DNA of 64,000 bases from Streptomyces sp. HmicA12 (GTDB taxonomy: Bacteria; Actinomycetota; Actinomycetes; Streptomycetales; Streptomycetaceae), in assembly GCF_000373565.1 (NCBI RefSeq), contig NZ_KB891809.1, positions 248,001 through 312,000 on the forward strand, written 5' to 3'. The translations under genes and the position numbers were made by a program. Positions 1 through 7,986 of the stretch are shown here, piece by piece (position 1 is the stretch's first letter; the number at the start of each line of letters is the position of its first letter). The notes under the pieces are model-generated. The model did no database searches, was not told the origin of the DNA, and saw only the letters and a list, made by a program, of their open reading frames with translations.

Positions 1-281
1 GCCCAGTCGCCGCCGGAGGGGTACGCGGCCGGGTCCGGGCGGGTCCAGCCCGTCGGGGCCAGGAGCTTCTCGGCGGCCGGGTCGATGACCTCGCCCCAGG
101 GGGAGAAGAGACGGACGTGCGACCACTCGCGTACCGCGGCGGCAGCCGTCGGTCCCGCTTCCAGGACCAGCGGCTCGATGCCCTCCTCGACGAGGTGGGC
201 CGCGGCGGCCAGACCGATGGGGCCCGCCCCGATGACGACGGCGGGGAGGTCCTCGGTACGGACGGTGTCAGGTGCGGTCAT
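1..281 (-). CDS. FAD/NAD(P)-binding flavoprotein, N-terminal part (cut by window edge)
   Basis: Read on the minus strand from the ATG at 281, the protein begins with a short tail and then a Rossmann dinucleotide-binding stretch (VVIGAGPIGLAAAAHL, residues about 15-30), followed by an acidic strand end (LVLEAG) and a region with KLLAPTGW. This fits the N-terminus of a pyridine-nucleotide/flavin oxidoreductase. It runs off the left edge, so only about 93 residues are visible. It diverges from an arsR gene. Flavoprotein monooxygenases or thioredoxin-reductase-like proteins are often encoded next to actinobacterial ars genes, so a role in arsenic handling is inferred from position only. Confidence 0.72.
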   Translation of the reverse strand, partial: MTAPDTVRTEDLPAVVIGAGPIGLAAAAHLVEEGIEPLVLEAGPTAAAAVREWSHVRLFSPWGEVIDPAAEKLLAPTGWTRPDPAAYPSGGDW

Positions 282-365
282 GGCGGTGGCCCTCCGGCGA
301 TTGATTCGATATTCGTCGATACAGCAGAGCTTGCCTCTTGCATCGACGGGCGTCAACATAGGCGC
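282..365. promoter_or_regulatory. Divergent ars promoter/operator region
   Basis: This 84-bp gap separates the flavoprotein gene (minus) and arsR (plus). It is locally AT-rich and contains the partly self-complementary stretch GATTCGATATTCGTCGAT near 303-320, the kind of imperfect dyad an ArsR dimer binds. The operator assignment is an inference. Confidence 0.4.
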
Positions 366-758
366 ATGTCGAATTATCAGGCGGTGGAGCTGACGATCGT
401 GGAGCCCGAAGGCTCCGATCCGGTCGTGCCGTGCTGCCCGCCCCTCACCTCGGGCGAGCTGTCGGTGGCGGACGCCGAGAAGATGGCCGCGATGTTCAAG
501 GCGCTGTCGGATCCGGTGCGGCTGCGGCTGTTCTCCAAGGTGGCCTCGCACGCGGGTGGCGAGGCGTGCGTGTGCGACATCTCCGACGTCGGCGTCTCGC
601 AGCCGACCGTCTCCCACCATCTGAAGAAGCTGAAGGACGCGGGGCTGCTCACCTCCGAGCGGCGCGGCACCTGGGTGTACTACAGCGTCGCGCCGTCGGT
701 GGTGGCGGCGATGTCGGCCATGCTGGATCTACGTCACAGCAGCCGGTCCCCCAACTAG
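366..758 (+). CDS. arsR: ArsR-family metalloregulator
   Basis: A 130-residue winged-helix repressor of the ArsR/SmtB family. It shows the helix-turn-helix run VSQPTVSHHLKKLKDAGLL and the wing RRGTWVYYSV. Thiols are placed for As(III)/Sb(III) sensing: CVC at the start of the DNA-binding segment (EACVCDISD) and a Cys-Cys pair near the N-terminus (VVPCCPPL). The start at 366 was chosen because homology begins there; upstream in-frame sequence is low quality and would cover the operator. Its stop overlaps the converging arsenite transporter stop in a CTAG. It probably represses this ars locus until metalloid binds. Confidence 0.88.
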   Translation: MSNYQAVELTIVEPEGSDPVVPCCPPLTSGELSVADAEKMAAMFKALSDPVRLRLFSKVASHAGGEACVCDISDVGVSQPTVSHHLKKLKDAGLLTSERRGTWVYYSVAPSVVAAMSAMLDLRHSSRSPN

Positions 759-1918
759 CCTCTGGGCAGCGGAAGTTCCGGTGCGGCGAATCTCCTGCGC
801 CAGGCCAGTGCCACGTACACCAGGGCGATCAGGACCGGCACCTCGATCAGCGGGCCGACCACGCCCGACAGCGCCTGCCCCGAAGTGACGCCGAACGTGC
901 CGATGGCGACCGCGATGGCCAGCTCGAAGTTGTTGCCGGCCGCGGTGAAGGCGAGGGTGGCCGTGCGGGCGTAGGGCAGGCCGAGTGCCTTGCCCAGGAC
1001 GAAGGTTCCGAAGAACATCGCCGCGAAGTACGCGAGCAGCGGGAGTGCGATACGGAGGACGTCGACCGGCCGCGACGTGATCGTCCCGCCCTGCAGCGCG
1101 AACAGGACGACGATCGTGAACAGCAGGCCGTACAGCGCCCAGGGCCCGATCTTGGGGAGGAAGTTCGACTCGTAGCGCTCGCGGCCCAACTTCCGCTCGC
1201 CGACCCGGCGGGTGAGGAAGCCGGCCAGCAGCGGGATACCGAGGAACGCGATCACGTTGAGCGCGATGTGCCACACCGGGACGTCGAGGCCCTGGCCGTC
1301 GCCGAGGCCCAGCCACCGCGGCAGCAGGTCGAGGTAGAACCAGCCGAGCAGGCCGAACGCGACGACCTGGAAGACCGAGTTGAGGGCGACGAGGACGGCG
1401 GCGGCCTCGCGGTCGCCGCACGCGAGGTCGTTCCAGATGATCACCATCGCGATGCAGCGGGCCAGGCCCACGATGATGAGGCCCGTGCGGTACTCGGGCA
1501 GGTCGGGCAGGAAGATCCAGGCGAGCGCGAACATCACCGCCGGGCCCACGATCCAGTTGACGACCAGCGACGACACCATGAGCTTCCGGTCGCCGGTGAC
1601 CGCGTCCAGCCGGTCGTAGCGGACCTTGGCCAGCACCGGGTACATCATCACCAGCAGGCCGATCGCGATCGGCAGCGAGATGCCGCCGATCTCGACCTTC
1701 GCCAGCGCGTCGCCCATGCCGGGGACCAGGCGGCCGAGACCGAGACCCATGACCATGGCGAGCAGGATCCACACCGCGAGATAGCGGTCGAGGGTGGAGA
1801 GCCTGGCCACGATCGACGCGTCACCGGCCGACCCCTCACCGGTCCCCGCTTCTCCGGCCGACGTGGCGGCGGCCGGCGTCGCGGTCGTCTCGGTCGTGCC
1901 CGGTTCCGTGGTCGGCAT
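755..1918 (-). CDS. acr3: Acr3-type arsenite efflux permease
   Basis: A 387-residue integral membrane protein with about ten hydrophobic segments after a Thr/Ala-rich cytoplasmic N-tail of about 45 residues. The core has Acr3 hallmarks, including GLARCIAMVIIWNDLACGD with its conserved Cys and the later TLAFTAAGNNFELAIAVAIG, both conserved in the bile/arsenite/riboflavin transporter superfamily. It exports arsenite across the cytoplasmic membrane. The ATG at 1918 overlaps the stop of the upstream arsR2 (TGATG), so the two are translationally coupled. It converges on the first arsR. Confidence 0.92.
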   Translation of the reverse strand: MPTTEPGTTETTATPAAATSAGEAGTGEGSAGDASIVARLSTLDRYLAVWILLAMVMGLGLGRLVPGMGDALAKVEIGGISLPIAIGLLVMMYPVLAKVRYDRLDAVTGDRKLMVSSLVVNWIVGPAVMFALAWIFLPDLPEYRTGLIIVGLARCIAMVIIWNDLACGDREAAAVLVALNSVFQVVAFGLLGWFYLDLLPRWLGLGDGQGLDVPVWHIALNVIAFLGIPLLAGFLTRRVGERKLGRERYESNFLPKIGPWALYGLLFTIVVLFALQGGTITSRPVDVLRIALPLLAYFAAMFFGTFVLGKALGLPYARTATLAFTAAGNNFELAIAVAIGTFGVTSGQALSGVVGPLIEVPVLIALVYVALAWRRRFAAPELPLPRG

Positions 1919-2229
1919 CAGCAGGGTCGCTTTCGGCCGGTCTCGACGGTCGTACGGGCGGTCTCGGCGAGGTCGGTGAACCGGCCGGCCAGCGCGGCGA
2001 TGACGTCGGGCCTGAGCCGGTAGTAGGTGAAGCGGCCGCACGGCTCCGTCTCCACGATCCCGGCCTCACGCAGCACCTTGAGGTGATTGGAGAGGTTGGT
2101 CTGGCGCGCCCCGGTCTCCTCCACCAGGTGCGTCGTGCACAGGGTCTCGTCGGCGAGCAGGGTCACGATCCGCAGCCTGAGCGGGTCCGCGAGCACCCGG
2201 ATCAGGTCAGCGTCTACTGACGTCATCAT
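1918..2229 (-). CDS. arsR: Second ArsR-family regulator, coupled to acr3
   Basis: A 103-residue ArsR/SmtB repressor beginning MMTSVDADLIRVLADPLRLR. It has the recognition helix region QTNLSNHLKVLREAGIV and wing FTYYRL. Cysteines in DETLCTTHL and TEPCGRF are candidate metalloid ligands, a different arrangement from the arsR at 366, which suggests a different thiol geometry or ligand. It is the first gene of a two-gene operon with acr3, overlapping by TGATG, and diverges from arsC. It probably autoregulates and controls arsC across the shared promoter region. Confidence 0.87.
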   Translation of the reverse strand: MMTSVDADLIRVLADPLRLRIVTLLADETLCTTHLVEETGARQTNLSNHLKVLREAGIVETEPCGRFTYYRLRPDVIAALAGRFTDLAETARTTVETGRKRPC

Positions 2230-2345
2230 GAGCTGATACTTTCACATCGGCTCAAACTGACACCAGTCCAGGCTGATGCCTGCCCAGCGGCCACCCGGCC
2301 TGGCCGATCCCACCGCGCAGACCCCGCATCCCGAAGGAAGACCCC
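2230..2345. promoter_or_regulatory. arsR2-acr3 / arsC divergent promoter with dyad
   Basis: This gap separates arsR2 (minus) and arsC (plus). Just outside the arsR2 start lies an interrupted inverted repeat, TGAGC at 2228-2232 and GCTCA at about 2250-2254, a plausible ArsR operator. A purine-rich ribosome-binding sequence (GAAGGAAGA) precedes arsC. Confidence 0.4.
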
Positions 2346-2768
2346 ATGCCCGCGTCCTCGCCGCTCGCCTCCGTGCTCTTCGTCTGCGTCCACAACGCGG
2401 GCCGCTCGCAGATGGCCGCCGGATTCCTCGGCCATCTCGCGGGCGACCGCGTCGAGGTCCGCTCCGCCGGCTCCGTTCCCGGTGACCGGGTCAATCCCGC
2501 CGCCGTGGAGGCCATGAAGGAGGCCGGTGTCGACATCTCCGCCGCCACGCCCAAGGTCCTCACGGTCGAGGTGGTCGAGCTGTCCGACTACGTCATCACC
2601 ATGGGCTGCGGCGATGCCTGCCCGGTCTTCCCCGGCAAGCAGTACCTCGACTGGGACCTGGAGGACCCCGCGGGCAAGGGCGTCGAGGCCGTCCGCCCGA
2701 TCCGCGACGAGATCAGGGCCCGCGTCGAAGCCCTCGTCGCCGCGATCGACGCACGACAGGGAGCATGA
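2346..2768 (+). CDS. arsC: Arsenate reductase, low-molecular-weight phosphatase fold
   Basis: A 140-residue protein that reduces arsenate to arsenite for export by Acr3. The N-terminal phosphate-binding loop reads CVHNAGRSQ (residues about 14-22), the CX5R loop of the LMW protein-tyrosine-phosphatase fold. Further cysteines lie in MGCGDACPVFPG, where redox cysteines of thioredoxin- or mycothiol-linked ArsC proteins occur. The length is normal. In actinomycetes the electron donor could be mycothiol/mycoredoxin or thioredoxin; the sequence does not decide which. Confidence 0.93.
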   Translation: MPASSPLASVLFVCVHNAGRSQMAAGFLGHLAGDRVEVRSAGSVPGDRVNPAAVEAMKEAGVDISAATPKVLTVEVVELSDYVITMGCGDACPVFPGKQYLDWDLEDPAGKGVEAVRPIRDEIRARVEALVAAIDARQGA

Positions 2769-2796
2769 TCGCGATCATCACCGTCACGTCCCGGCA

Positions 2797-2894
2797 CCGG
2801 TCTCGGTCCCGGTCTCGGTCTCGGTCTCGGTCTCGGTCAACCGTCCCGGTCTCGGTCCCGGTCAACCGCCCCGGTCCCGGTCAACCGTCCCGGT
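2797..2894. repeat. Short tandem CGGTCT/CGGTCC hexamer array
   Basis: About 16 degenerate hexamer units (CGGTCT, CGGTCC, CGGTCA) lie directly after arsC and before the STAS gene. There is no recognisable gene here; the reading frames are Ser-Arg or Val-Pro repeats. It looks like simple slippage sequence. Confidence 0.8.
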
Positions 2895-3064
2895 ACGCCC
2901 GTTCCCGTCCAGGCACGCCCTTCCCCAAAGCACTGCTGTCGTGTCCGCCCGCGAGTAGGCTGAATGTGCGGCCGCCCCGGACCCGGCCCTCTCCGTGCAC
3001 TCCGCACCGCGCAACAGAGGCTCTGCGCATCTGACGCATCACCTTGCCAGAGGAGATGGGGCGG

Positions 3065-3478
3065 ATGAATTCCTGTTCCCACCTGCCGGGGCCGGCCGAA
3101 TCGTCGGCGCGTCCCGTTCTGTTCGCCGACTGCCGACTCGTCCTCGCGCGGGGCGAGCTCGATCTCACCACCATGACGCCCTTGGCGGAGAACCTGCGCC
3201 GGGCGCGGGCCGGGACCGGGCGGCCCTGCCTCATCGTCGATCTGAGCGCCGTGACCTTCGCGGACGGCAGCATCCTGGAACCGCTGTGCGAGGCGTGGGA
3301 CGAGTGCCGGGCGCGGCGCGGCTGGGCCAGGGTCGTCTACACCCGGCCGTCGACCGCTCTCGTCTTCCGGGCCGGTGGTCTGGCCGGCCGATTTCCGGGC
3401 TACGCGAGCGCCCAGGACGCCTGGCAAGGGGTGATCGCCGGGCCCGCGCCCCGCCTCGAACGGGGCGGATCCGCGTAA
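3065..3478 (+). CDS. STAS-domain protein, anti-sigma-factor antagonist type
   Basis: A 137-residue protein with one STAS domain. The first strand is LVLARGELDLTTMTPL and the phosphoacceptor loop region is VDLSAVTFADGSILEPL, where SpoIIAA-like proteins carry a regulatory Ser. Here the loop is ADGSIL rather than the usual DSSGL, so phosphorylation control is uncertain. The ATG at 3065 was chosen because AGGAG at 3051-3055 is well spaced; in-frame starts at 3044 (TTG) and 3056 (ATG) also exist. It precedes two ANTAR regulators, consistent with a stress-signalling cluster. Confidence 0.8.
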   Translation: MNSCSHLPGPAESSARPVLFADCRLVLARGELDLTTMTPLAENLRRARAGTGRPCLIVDLSAVTFADGSILEPLCEAWDECRARRGWARVVYTRPSTALVFRAGGLAGRFPGYASAQDAWQGVIAGPAPRLERGGSA

Positions 3479-3542
3479 TGCACGCCGGGTACCGGTCGGC
3501 GGCCTGCCCGGGCAGGCCGCGGACCGGGCGGGACGGAGACCG

Positions 3543-4307
3543 GTGACGACCAGCAACGGCATGGCCGAGGTCCTGCGGTCCCTGCGCCCCGGCAGCGGCA
3601 GCGATCCCGCCCGGAGCAGCGCCCGCATGCTGGACGTGCCCGGCGTGGCCGTCTCCGTGTTCCCCACACCCCCGCCGGGCACGTCCAGCACGCGGGTGCC
3701 CGAACCGCTGTGGTGTTTCCCCGAGGTGAGCCGGCGCTTCGACGAGCTGCAGTTCACCCTCGGCGAGGGGCCGGGCCCGGATTCCGTGCGGGCCGGGGTG
3801 CCCGTCCTGGAACCGGATCTTGGGCAGGTACGACCCGAGCGCTGGCCCCTGCTGACCCCCGCGGCGCAGGAGCTCGGGGTGCTCGGGGTGTGCTGCTTCC
3901 CGCTCGCCCTGGGCGGGGTCCAGCTGGGCCTTCTGACCCTGCTGTGCGACGGACGGGGCGGCCTCAACACCAGGCAGCTCAACGACGTGGGCACGCTCAC
4001 GGCGGCCCTGATCGCGACGCTGCTCGGCGACCGGGGTTCGAACGGGCACGGCGCCGGGGGCCCCCTGGTCGACGGCGACGGGCTGTGGCCGGTCGCGGGA
4101 CTGCAGCGGGCCGTGGTGCACCAGGCCACCGGCATGATCAGCGTCCAGCTCGGCACCACGCTGGCGAACGCGCTCGTGCGGCTGCGCGCCTTCGCGTACA
4201 GCAGCGAGCGGCCGCTGGGTGACGTGGCGGAGGACGTCGTGGCCCGACGGCTGCGATTCGACGACGATGGGAACGGGCCTCATTTGCCCGACGGTGGAGA
4301 GGGATGA
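3543..4307 (+). CDS. GAF-ANTAR transcription antitermination regulator
   Basis: A 254-residue protein starting at GTG. A GAF-like sensor region (about 30-165) includes FTLGEGPGPDSVRAG and GVCCFPLALGGVQLGLL. A C-terminal ANTAR helical bundle (about 190-240) contains QRAVVHQATGMISVQLG and ALVRLRAFAYSSERPLGDVAEDVV. ANTAR domains bind paired RNA hairpins to stop premature transcription termination. The stop overlaps the next gene's ATG (ATGA at 4304), so the two are co-translated. The ligand of the GAF domain is unknown. Confidence 0.85.
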   Translation: MTTSNGMAEVLRSLRPGSGSDPARSSARMLDVPGVAVSVFPTPPPGTSSTRVPEPLWCFPEVSRRFDELQFTLGEGPGPDSVRAGVPVLEPDLGQVRPERWPLLTPAAQELGVLGVCCFPLALGGVQLGLLTLLCDGRGGLNTRQLNDVGTLTAALIATLLGDRGSNGHGAGGPLVDGDGLWPVAGLQRAVVHQATGMISVQLGTTLANALVRLRAFAYSSERPLGDVAEDVVARRLRFDDDGNGPHLPDGGEG

Positions 4308-5053
4308 TCAGCATGGCCCGGGAACAGCGGCTCGCCGAAGTGTTCGTCGAGATCGCGGATTCACTCATCGACGACTTCGACGTCCTCGACCTGTTGCAGC
4401 GGCTCTCCACCCGGTGTGTGGAGCTCCTGGACGTGTCGGCCGCCGGCATTCTGCTCGCCGACGGTCAGGGTGAACTCCAGGTCATCGCCGCGTCCGACGA
4501 ACACACCCGACTGTTGGAGTTGTTCGCCAGGCAGCACGACCAGGGGCCCTGCGTGGAGTGTTTCCACAGCGGCACGCCCCGTACGAACATCGATCTGCGG
4601 CGGCCGGACGTGACCGACCTCTGGCCCCGCTTCACACCGCGGGCGCTCGAGACCGGGTTCGTCGTCACCCACGCCATCCCGCTGCGCCTGCGCGACCGGG
4701 TGGTCGGTGCCCTGAACCTCTTCCAGGCGAGCGAGCACCGGCTGAACGACGACGACATCTCCCTGGCCCAGGCGCTCGCCGACGTGGCCACGATCACGAT
4801 CCTGCAGCAGCGCACGCTGGAGCAGTCCCACGTGGAGAACGCCCAGCTCAACTCCGCGCTCACCAGCCGCGTCCTGGTGGAACAGGTCAAGGGGGTGCTC
4901 GCCGAGCGCTGGGACACCTCGGTCGACGAGGCGTTCCTCGCGTTCCGGTCGTACGCCCGCTCGCACCATCTACGGCTGACGGAGCTCTCCCGGCGCATCC
5001 TCGACGGCACCTTCGACACGGCCGCGATCCCCGCCCCCGGCGCGGCGGTGTGA
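4304..5053 (+). CDS. GAF-ANTAR regulator, second of a coupled pair
   Basis: A 249-residue paralogue of its upstream neighbour. The GAF region (about 25-165) holds DVSAAGILLADGQGELQVI, GPCVECFHSG and THAIPLRLRDRVVGALNLF. The ANTAR domain (about 185-240) holds VLVEQVKGVLAERW and AFLAFRSYARSHHLRLTELS. It resembles the protein encoded at 7987 much more than the one at 3543. Translation may start at ATG 4304 (overlapping the preceding stop) or ATG 4313, which is better spaced from GGAGAGGG. The last 84 bp lie antisense to the 3' end of the converging desaturase gene. Confidence 0.86.
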   Translation: MISMAREQRLAEVFVEIADSLIDDFDVLDLLQRLSTRCVELLDVSAAGILLADGQGELQVIAASDEHTRLLELFARQHDQGPCVECFHSGTPRTNIDLRRPDVTDLWPRFTPRALETGFVVTHAIPLRLRDRVVGALNLFQASEHRLNDDDISLAQALADVATITILQQRTLEQSHVENAQLNSALTSRVLVEQVKGVLAERWDTSVDEAFLAFRSYARSHHLRLTELSRRILDGTFDTAAIPAPGAAV

Positions 5054-6133
5054 CGGCAGGGCGTGCCGCAGTACGCGCCCCCACATCGACGCGTACTGCC
5101 GCCACAGCGGCCCGGTGACGTACGGGAGTCCGTACCGTTCGCAGATCTCCCGTACCCGCGGGGCGAGTTGGGCGTAGCGGTTGCTGGGCAGGTCGGGGAA
5201 GAGGTGGTGCTCGATCTGGTGGCTGAGGTTTCCGGTGAGGACGTGGAGGACCGGCCCGCCCTCGATGTTCGCCGAGCCCTGGATCTGCCGCATGTACCAG
5301 GCGCCGCGGCTCTCGCCGTCGAGCCGGTCCTCGGTGAAGGTCTGTACGTCGCCGGGGAAGTGGCCGCAGAAGATGACCGTGTGCGCCCAGACGTTGCGGG
5401 CCACGCTCGCGGTGACGTTGCCCAGCAGGCAGGGCAGCGCGCTGGGTCCGGCGAGGAGCGGGAAGAGGACGTAGTCCTTGGCCGTCTGCCGAACCGCCTT
5501 GCTCAGAAAGGTGGTTGTGTCACCGAGGAGGGCGCGCACGCTCTTGCGGCCGGCCAGCGTCTCGTCCGCCTCCAGGTCGTACAGGGCGATGCCCCACTCG
5601 AAGACGGGCGCGAGCAGGGCGTTGTACAGCGGCTGCAGGAGGTGGAACGGGCGCCAGGGCTGGTCCGGGTCCATGCGCAGGACGGTGTAGCCGAGGTCGC
5701 GGTCGCGGCCGACGACGTTGGTGTACGTGTGGTGCAGGTGGTTGTGGGTGCGCTTCCACGCCTCGGCCGGGGTGGCGAAGTCCCATTCCCAGGTGGTCGA
5801 GTGGATCGCCGGGTCGCCGAGCCAGTCCCACTGGCCGTGCAGGATGTTGTGGCCCAGCTCCATGTTCTCCAGCGTCTTCGCGAGCGCGAGCAGGGTGGTG
5901 CCGGCGGCCCAGGCGGGCGGGAAGAGGGAGACGGCGAGCGCGAGCCGCCCGCCCGCCTCGCAGCCCCGCTGGACCGCGATCACCGTACGGATGTAGTGGG
6001 CGTCGTCGGCGCCGCGGGACGCGACGATCTCGGCGCGCAGCCGGTCGAGTTCGCGGCCCAGCTGTTCGACGCGGTCGACGTCCGACGCGCCGGAGGACGC
6101 GCCGGAAAGGGGCAGGGTGGCGGATGTGGACAT
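4970..6133 (-). CDS. Membrane fatty-acid desaturase, DesA3-like
   Basis: A 387-residue di-iron desaturase with the three histidine boxes: HNILHGQ (about 95), HNHLHHT (about 130) and QIEHHLFP (about 308). The spacing and the QIEHH box, with Gln in place of the first His, are typical of the acyl-lipid (front-end-like) class. Hydrophobic segments flank the boxes. The protein inserts a double bond into a fatty-acyl chain using electrons from a reductase, which is probably the protein encoded just upstream at 6161-7294. This pair resembles mycobacterial desA3 and its oxidoreductase. The C-terminal tail overlaps the converging ANTAR gene by 84 bp. Confidence 0.9.
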   Translation of the reverse strand: MSTSATLPLSGASSGASDVDRVEQLGRELDRLRAEIVASRGADDAHYIRTVIAVQRGCEAGGRLALAVSLFPPAWAAGTTLLALAKTLENMELGHNILHGQWDWLGDPAIHSTTWEWDFATPAEAWKRTHNHLHHTYTNVVGRDRDLGYTVLRMDPDQPWRPFHLLQPLYNALLAPVFEWGIALYDLEADETLAGRKSVRALLGDTTTFLSKAVRQTAKDYVLFPLLAGPSALPCLLGNVTASVARNVWAHTVIFCGHFPGDVQTFTEDRLDGESRGAWYMRQIQGSANIEGGPVLHVLTGNLSHQIEHHLFPDLPSNRYAQLAPRVREICERYGLPYVTGPLWRQYASMWGRVLRHALPSHRRAGGGDRGRVEGAVEDAPGELRQP

Positions 6134-6160
6134 GGAGTCTCCTCGGGGAGCTCTGCTGAC

Positions 6161-7294
6161 TCACAGGTCGAGGACGAGCGGACCTGCCGCACCGTTGACG
6201 CAGGTCTGAATCAACTCGCCAGGATTTCCGTGCAGTTCACCGGTACGCAGGTCGCGGATCCGGCCGTCGAGGAGCGGTACGAGGCAGCCGAAGCAGAGTC
6301 CGCGCCGGCAGCCGTGCGGCATGGGCACGCCCGCCGCCTCGCCGACCGCGAGGAGGGGCTCCGCGCCGGTCGCCTCCGTCGAGACTCCGCTGCGCTCGAA
6401 CCGCACCCGGCCGCCGGCCGTATCCTCGCCCACCGCTCTCGCGGGGGTCAGGTGGAAGCGCTCCACCCGCAGGCGTTCCCGGGCTCCCGCCGCGGCCCAC
6501 TGCCGCTCCGCCGCGTCGAGAAGCCCGGCCGGGCCGCACACCCAGGTGTCCCGGTCGCGCCAGTCCGGGCAGTGCGCGGCGATCCGGTCCGCGGTGAGCC
6601 GGCCGGCCGTGCGCGTGTGGGTCAGGTGGACCGCCAGCCGGGGCAACCGGCTCTCCAGGAAACGGAGTTCGGTCCGGAAGAGGCAGTCGGCGGGGGTGGG
6701 CGCGCTGTGCAGGAGAAGGATGTCGGGGGCCGTGCCGGGCCGGCGGGCGAGGGCGCGCAGCATGGCCATGACCGGCGTGATGCCACTGCCGGCCGTGACG
6801 AACAGCAGCCGCTCGGGCAGCGGTTCGGGGAGGACGAACTCGCCCTGGGCGGGCCCGAGTCGCAGCACGGTGCCGGGCCGCGCCCGGTGCACCAGGTGCG
6901 GGGAGACCCGGCCGTCGGGGTGGGCCTTCACGGTGACGGTGACCTCGGTGGACCCGCCGTCGGGGGGTGAGGTGAGCGAGTAGGTGCGCCAGTGCCGCAC
7001 GCCGTCGATCTCGACCCCGAGCGGCAGGTACTGCCCGGCACGGTGCCCGCGCCAGCCCCGGCCCGGCCGGATCGCCAGCGTGACCGCGGCGGGCCCCTCC
7101 GGCCGCACGGCCGTGATCCGGCCCGCGGGGTGCCGGGCCGACCACAGCGGGTCGAGCAGGCCGAGATAGTCGTCCGGGGAGAGCGGGCTGGTCAGCCAGG
7201 AGGCGGTCGCCAGCGCCGCCCGGCCGCCGGGCCAGCGCCACCCGCGAGGGTGGGCCGCCGCCCACTCCCGCGACGACCACGGATGTACGGACAT
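6161..7294 (-). CDS. Flavin/2Fe-2S oxidoreductase, electron donor for the desaturase
   Basis: A 377-residue ferredoxin-NADP-reductase-type protein. It has an FAD-binding barrel with RTYSLTSPP (about 125), an NAD(P)-binding region with FVTAGSGITPVMAMLRAL (about 185), and a C-terminal plant-type 2Fe-2S domain with CRRGLCFGC and a distal Cys (IQTCV). This order matches reductases that serve membrane desaturases and hydroxylases. The gene lies 27 bp upstream of the desaturase on the same strand, so an operon is likely. The start at 7294 follows a GGGGG run; an in-frame ATG at 7333 has no evident ribosome-binding site. Confidence 0.87.
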   Translation of the reverse strand: MSVHPWSSREWAAAHPRGWRWPGGRAALATASWLTSPLSPDDYLGLLDPLWSARHPAGRITAVRPEGPAAVTLAIRPGRGWRGHRAGQYLPLGVEIDGVRHWRTYSLTSPPDGGSTEVTVTVKAHPDGRVSPHLVHRARPGTVLRLGPAQGEFVLPEPLPERLLFVTAGSGITPVMAMLRALARRPGTAPDILLLHSAPTPADCLFRTELRFLESRLPRLAVHLTHTRTAGRLTADRIAAHCPDWRDRDTWVCGPAGLLDAAERQWAAAGARERLRVERFHLTPARAVGEDTAGGRVRFERSGVSTEATGAEPLLAVGEAAGVPMPHGCRRGLCFGCLVPLLDGRIRDLRTGELHGNPGELIQTCVNGAAGPLVLDL

Positions 7295-7986
7295 GTGCAC
7301 GCCCCCAACCGGAGTCGTCGCCGGACCGCTCATGCGAAGCACACCGAGCGAATCACACCGGGCGGTGGACCACACCGGCGCACCGGACGCTTTGCGCCAT
7401 CCGGCGCGGGGAACCTGTCAGGCGCGACGCGCCGACGCCCAGCGTGCCGGGCCGCGCGGGTCGACGAGGATGACGCGATGGTGACGGGGCCGGCCCCTCA
7501 CGGACGACATCCCGGCCGACATCGCGGCCGACATCGCGGCCGCCATCCCGGCCGTCGTCGCGCGCCCGCCGGCGCTGCTGCCGGCCGCCGGCGTCGAAGG
7601 ACGGTCCCCGGCGGAAATCCGAAGAACATCGCCAGGGACCGTCCCGGTGAGTAGACGTACTCCCCCTACGGCGTCTGCTCACCTGCCTCGACCCCCTGCG
7701 ACTCCAGGGCGCGGGAGTGCCCGGGTGATGACCGTCCGGGGGCGAGGAGCCGAAACCGCGCGTGTCGGCGTCGCGGGTTCGGCTGTCTTGAGAGCCGCAC
7801 CCGGGGTCGTGGGGCACGTAAGCCGGTTACCTACCCCGCCTGACCCAGCACACACATCAACTCCCCTACGACATGTAACCGTTGATGCGTGTCCGACGCA
7901 GTCCGCGGATCGCTCGCCCTGTCCGCCGACCGCGAGGACGATGGGGACGAGACGTACGCGTCCGTGAGCTGAGAGAGTTGATCGGC
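7295..7986. other. Long intergenic region, no gene seen
   Basis: These 692 bp separate the reductase gene (minus) from the ANTAR gene (plus). No reading frame here has plausible composition. Contents: a short run of repeated GCCGACATCGCG-like units at about 7512-7545, a 10-bp inverted repeat at 7599-7644, and presumably the two divergent promoters. Confidence 0.5.
7599..7644. repeat. Inverted repeat, 10-bp arms, 26-base loop
   Basis: GGACGGTCCC at 7599-7608 pairs exactly with GGGACCGTCC at 7635-7644. There is no T-tract, so it is not an obvious terminator. It could be a protein-binding dyad or an RNA hairpin upstream of the ANTAR gene. Confidence 0.6.

Noticed and set aside
431..2023. Very long open frames antisense to genes, such as the one over arsR and acr3
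   Set aside because: In DNA this GC-rich, frames opposite real genes stay open by chance; the translations are Arg/Gly/Pro/Ala-rich and have no motifs.
2797..2894. Possible CRISPR array
   Set aside because: Units are 6 bp with no spacers; it is a simple tandem repeat.
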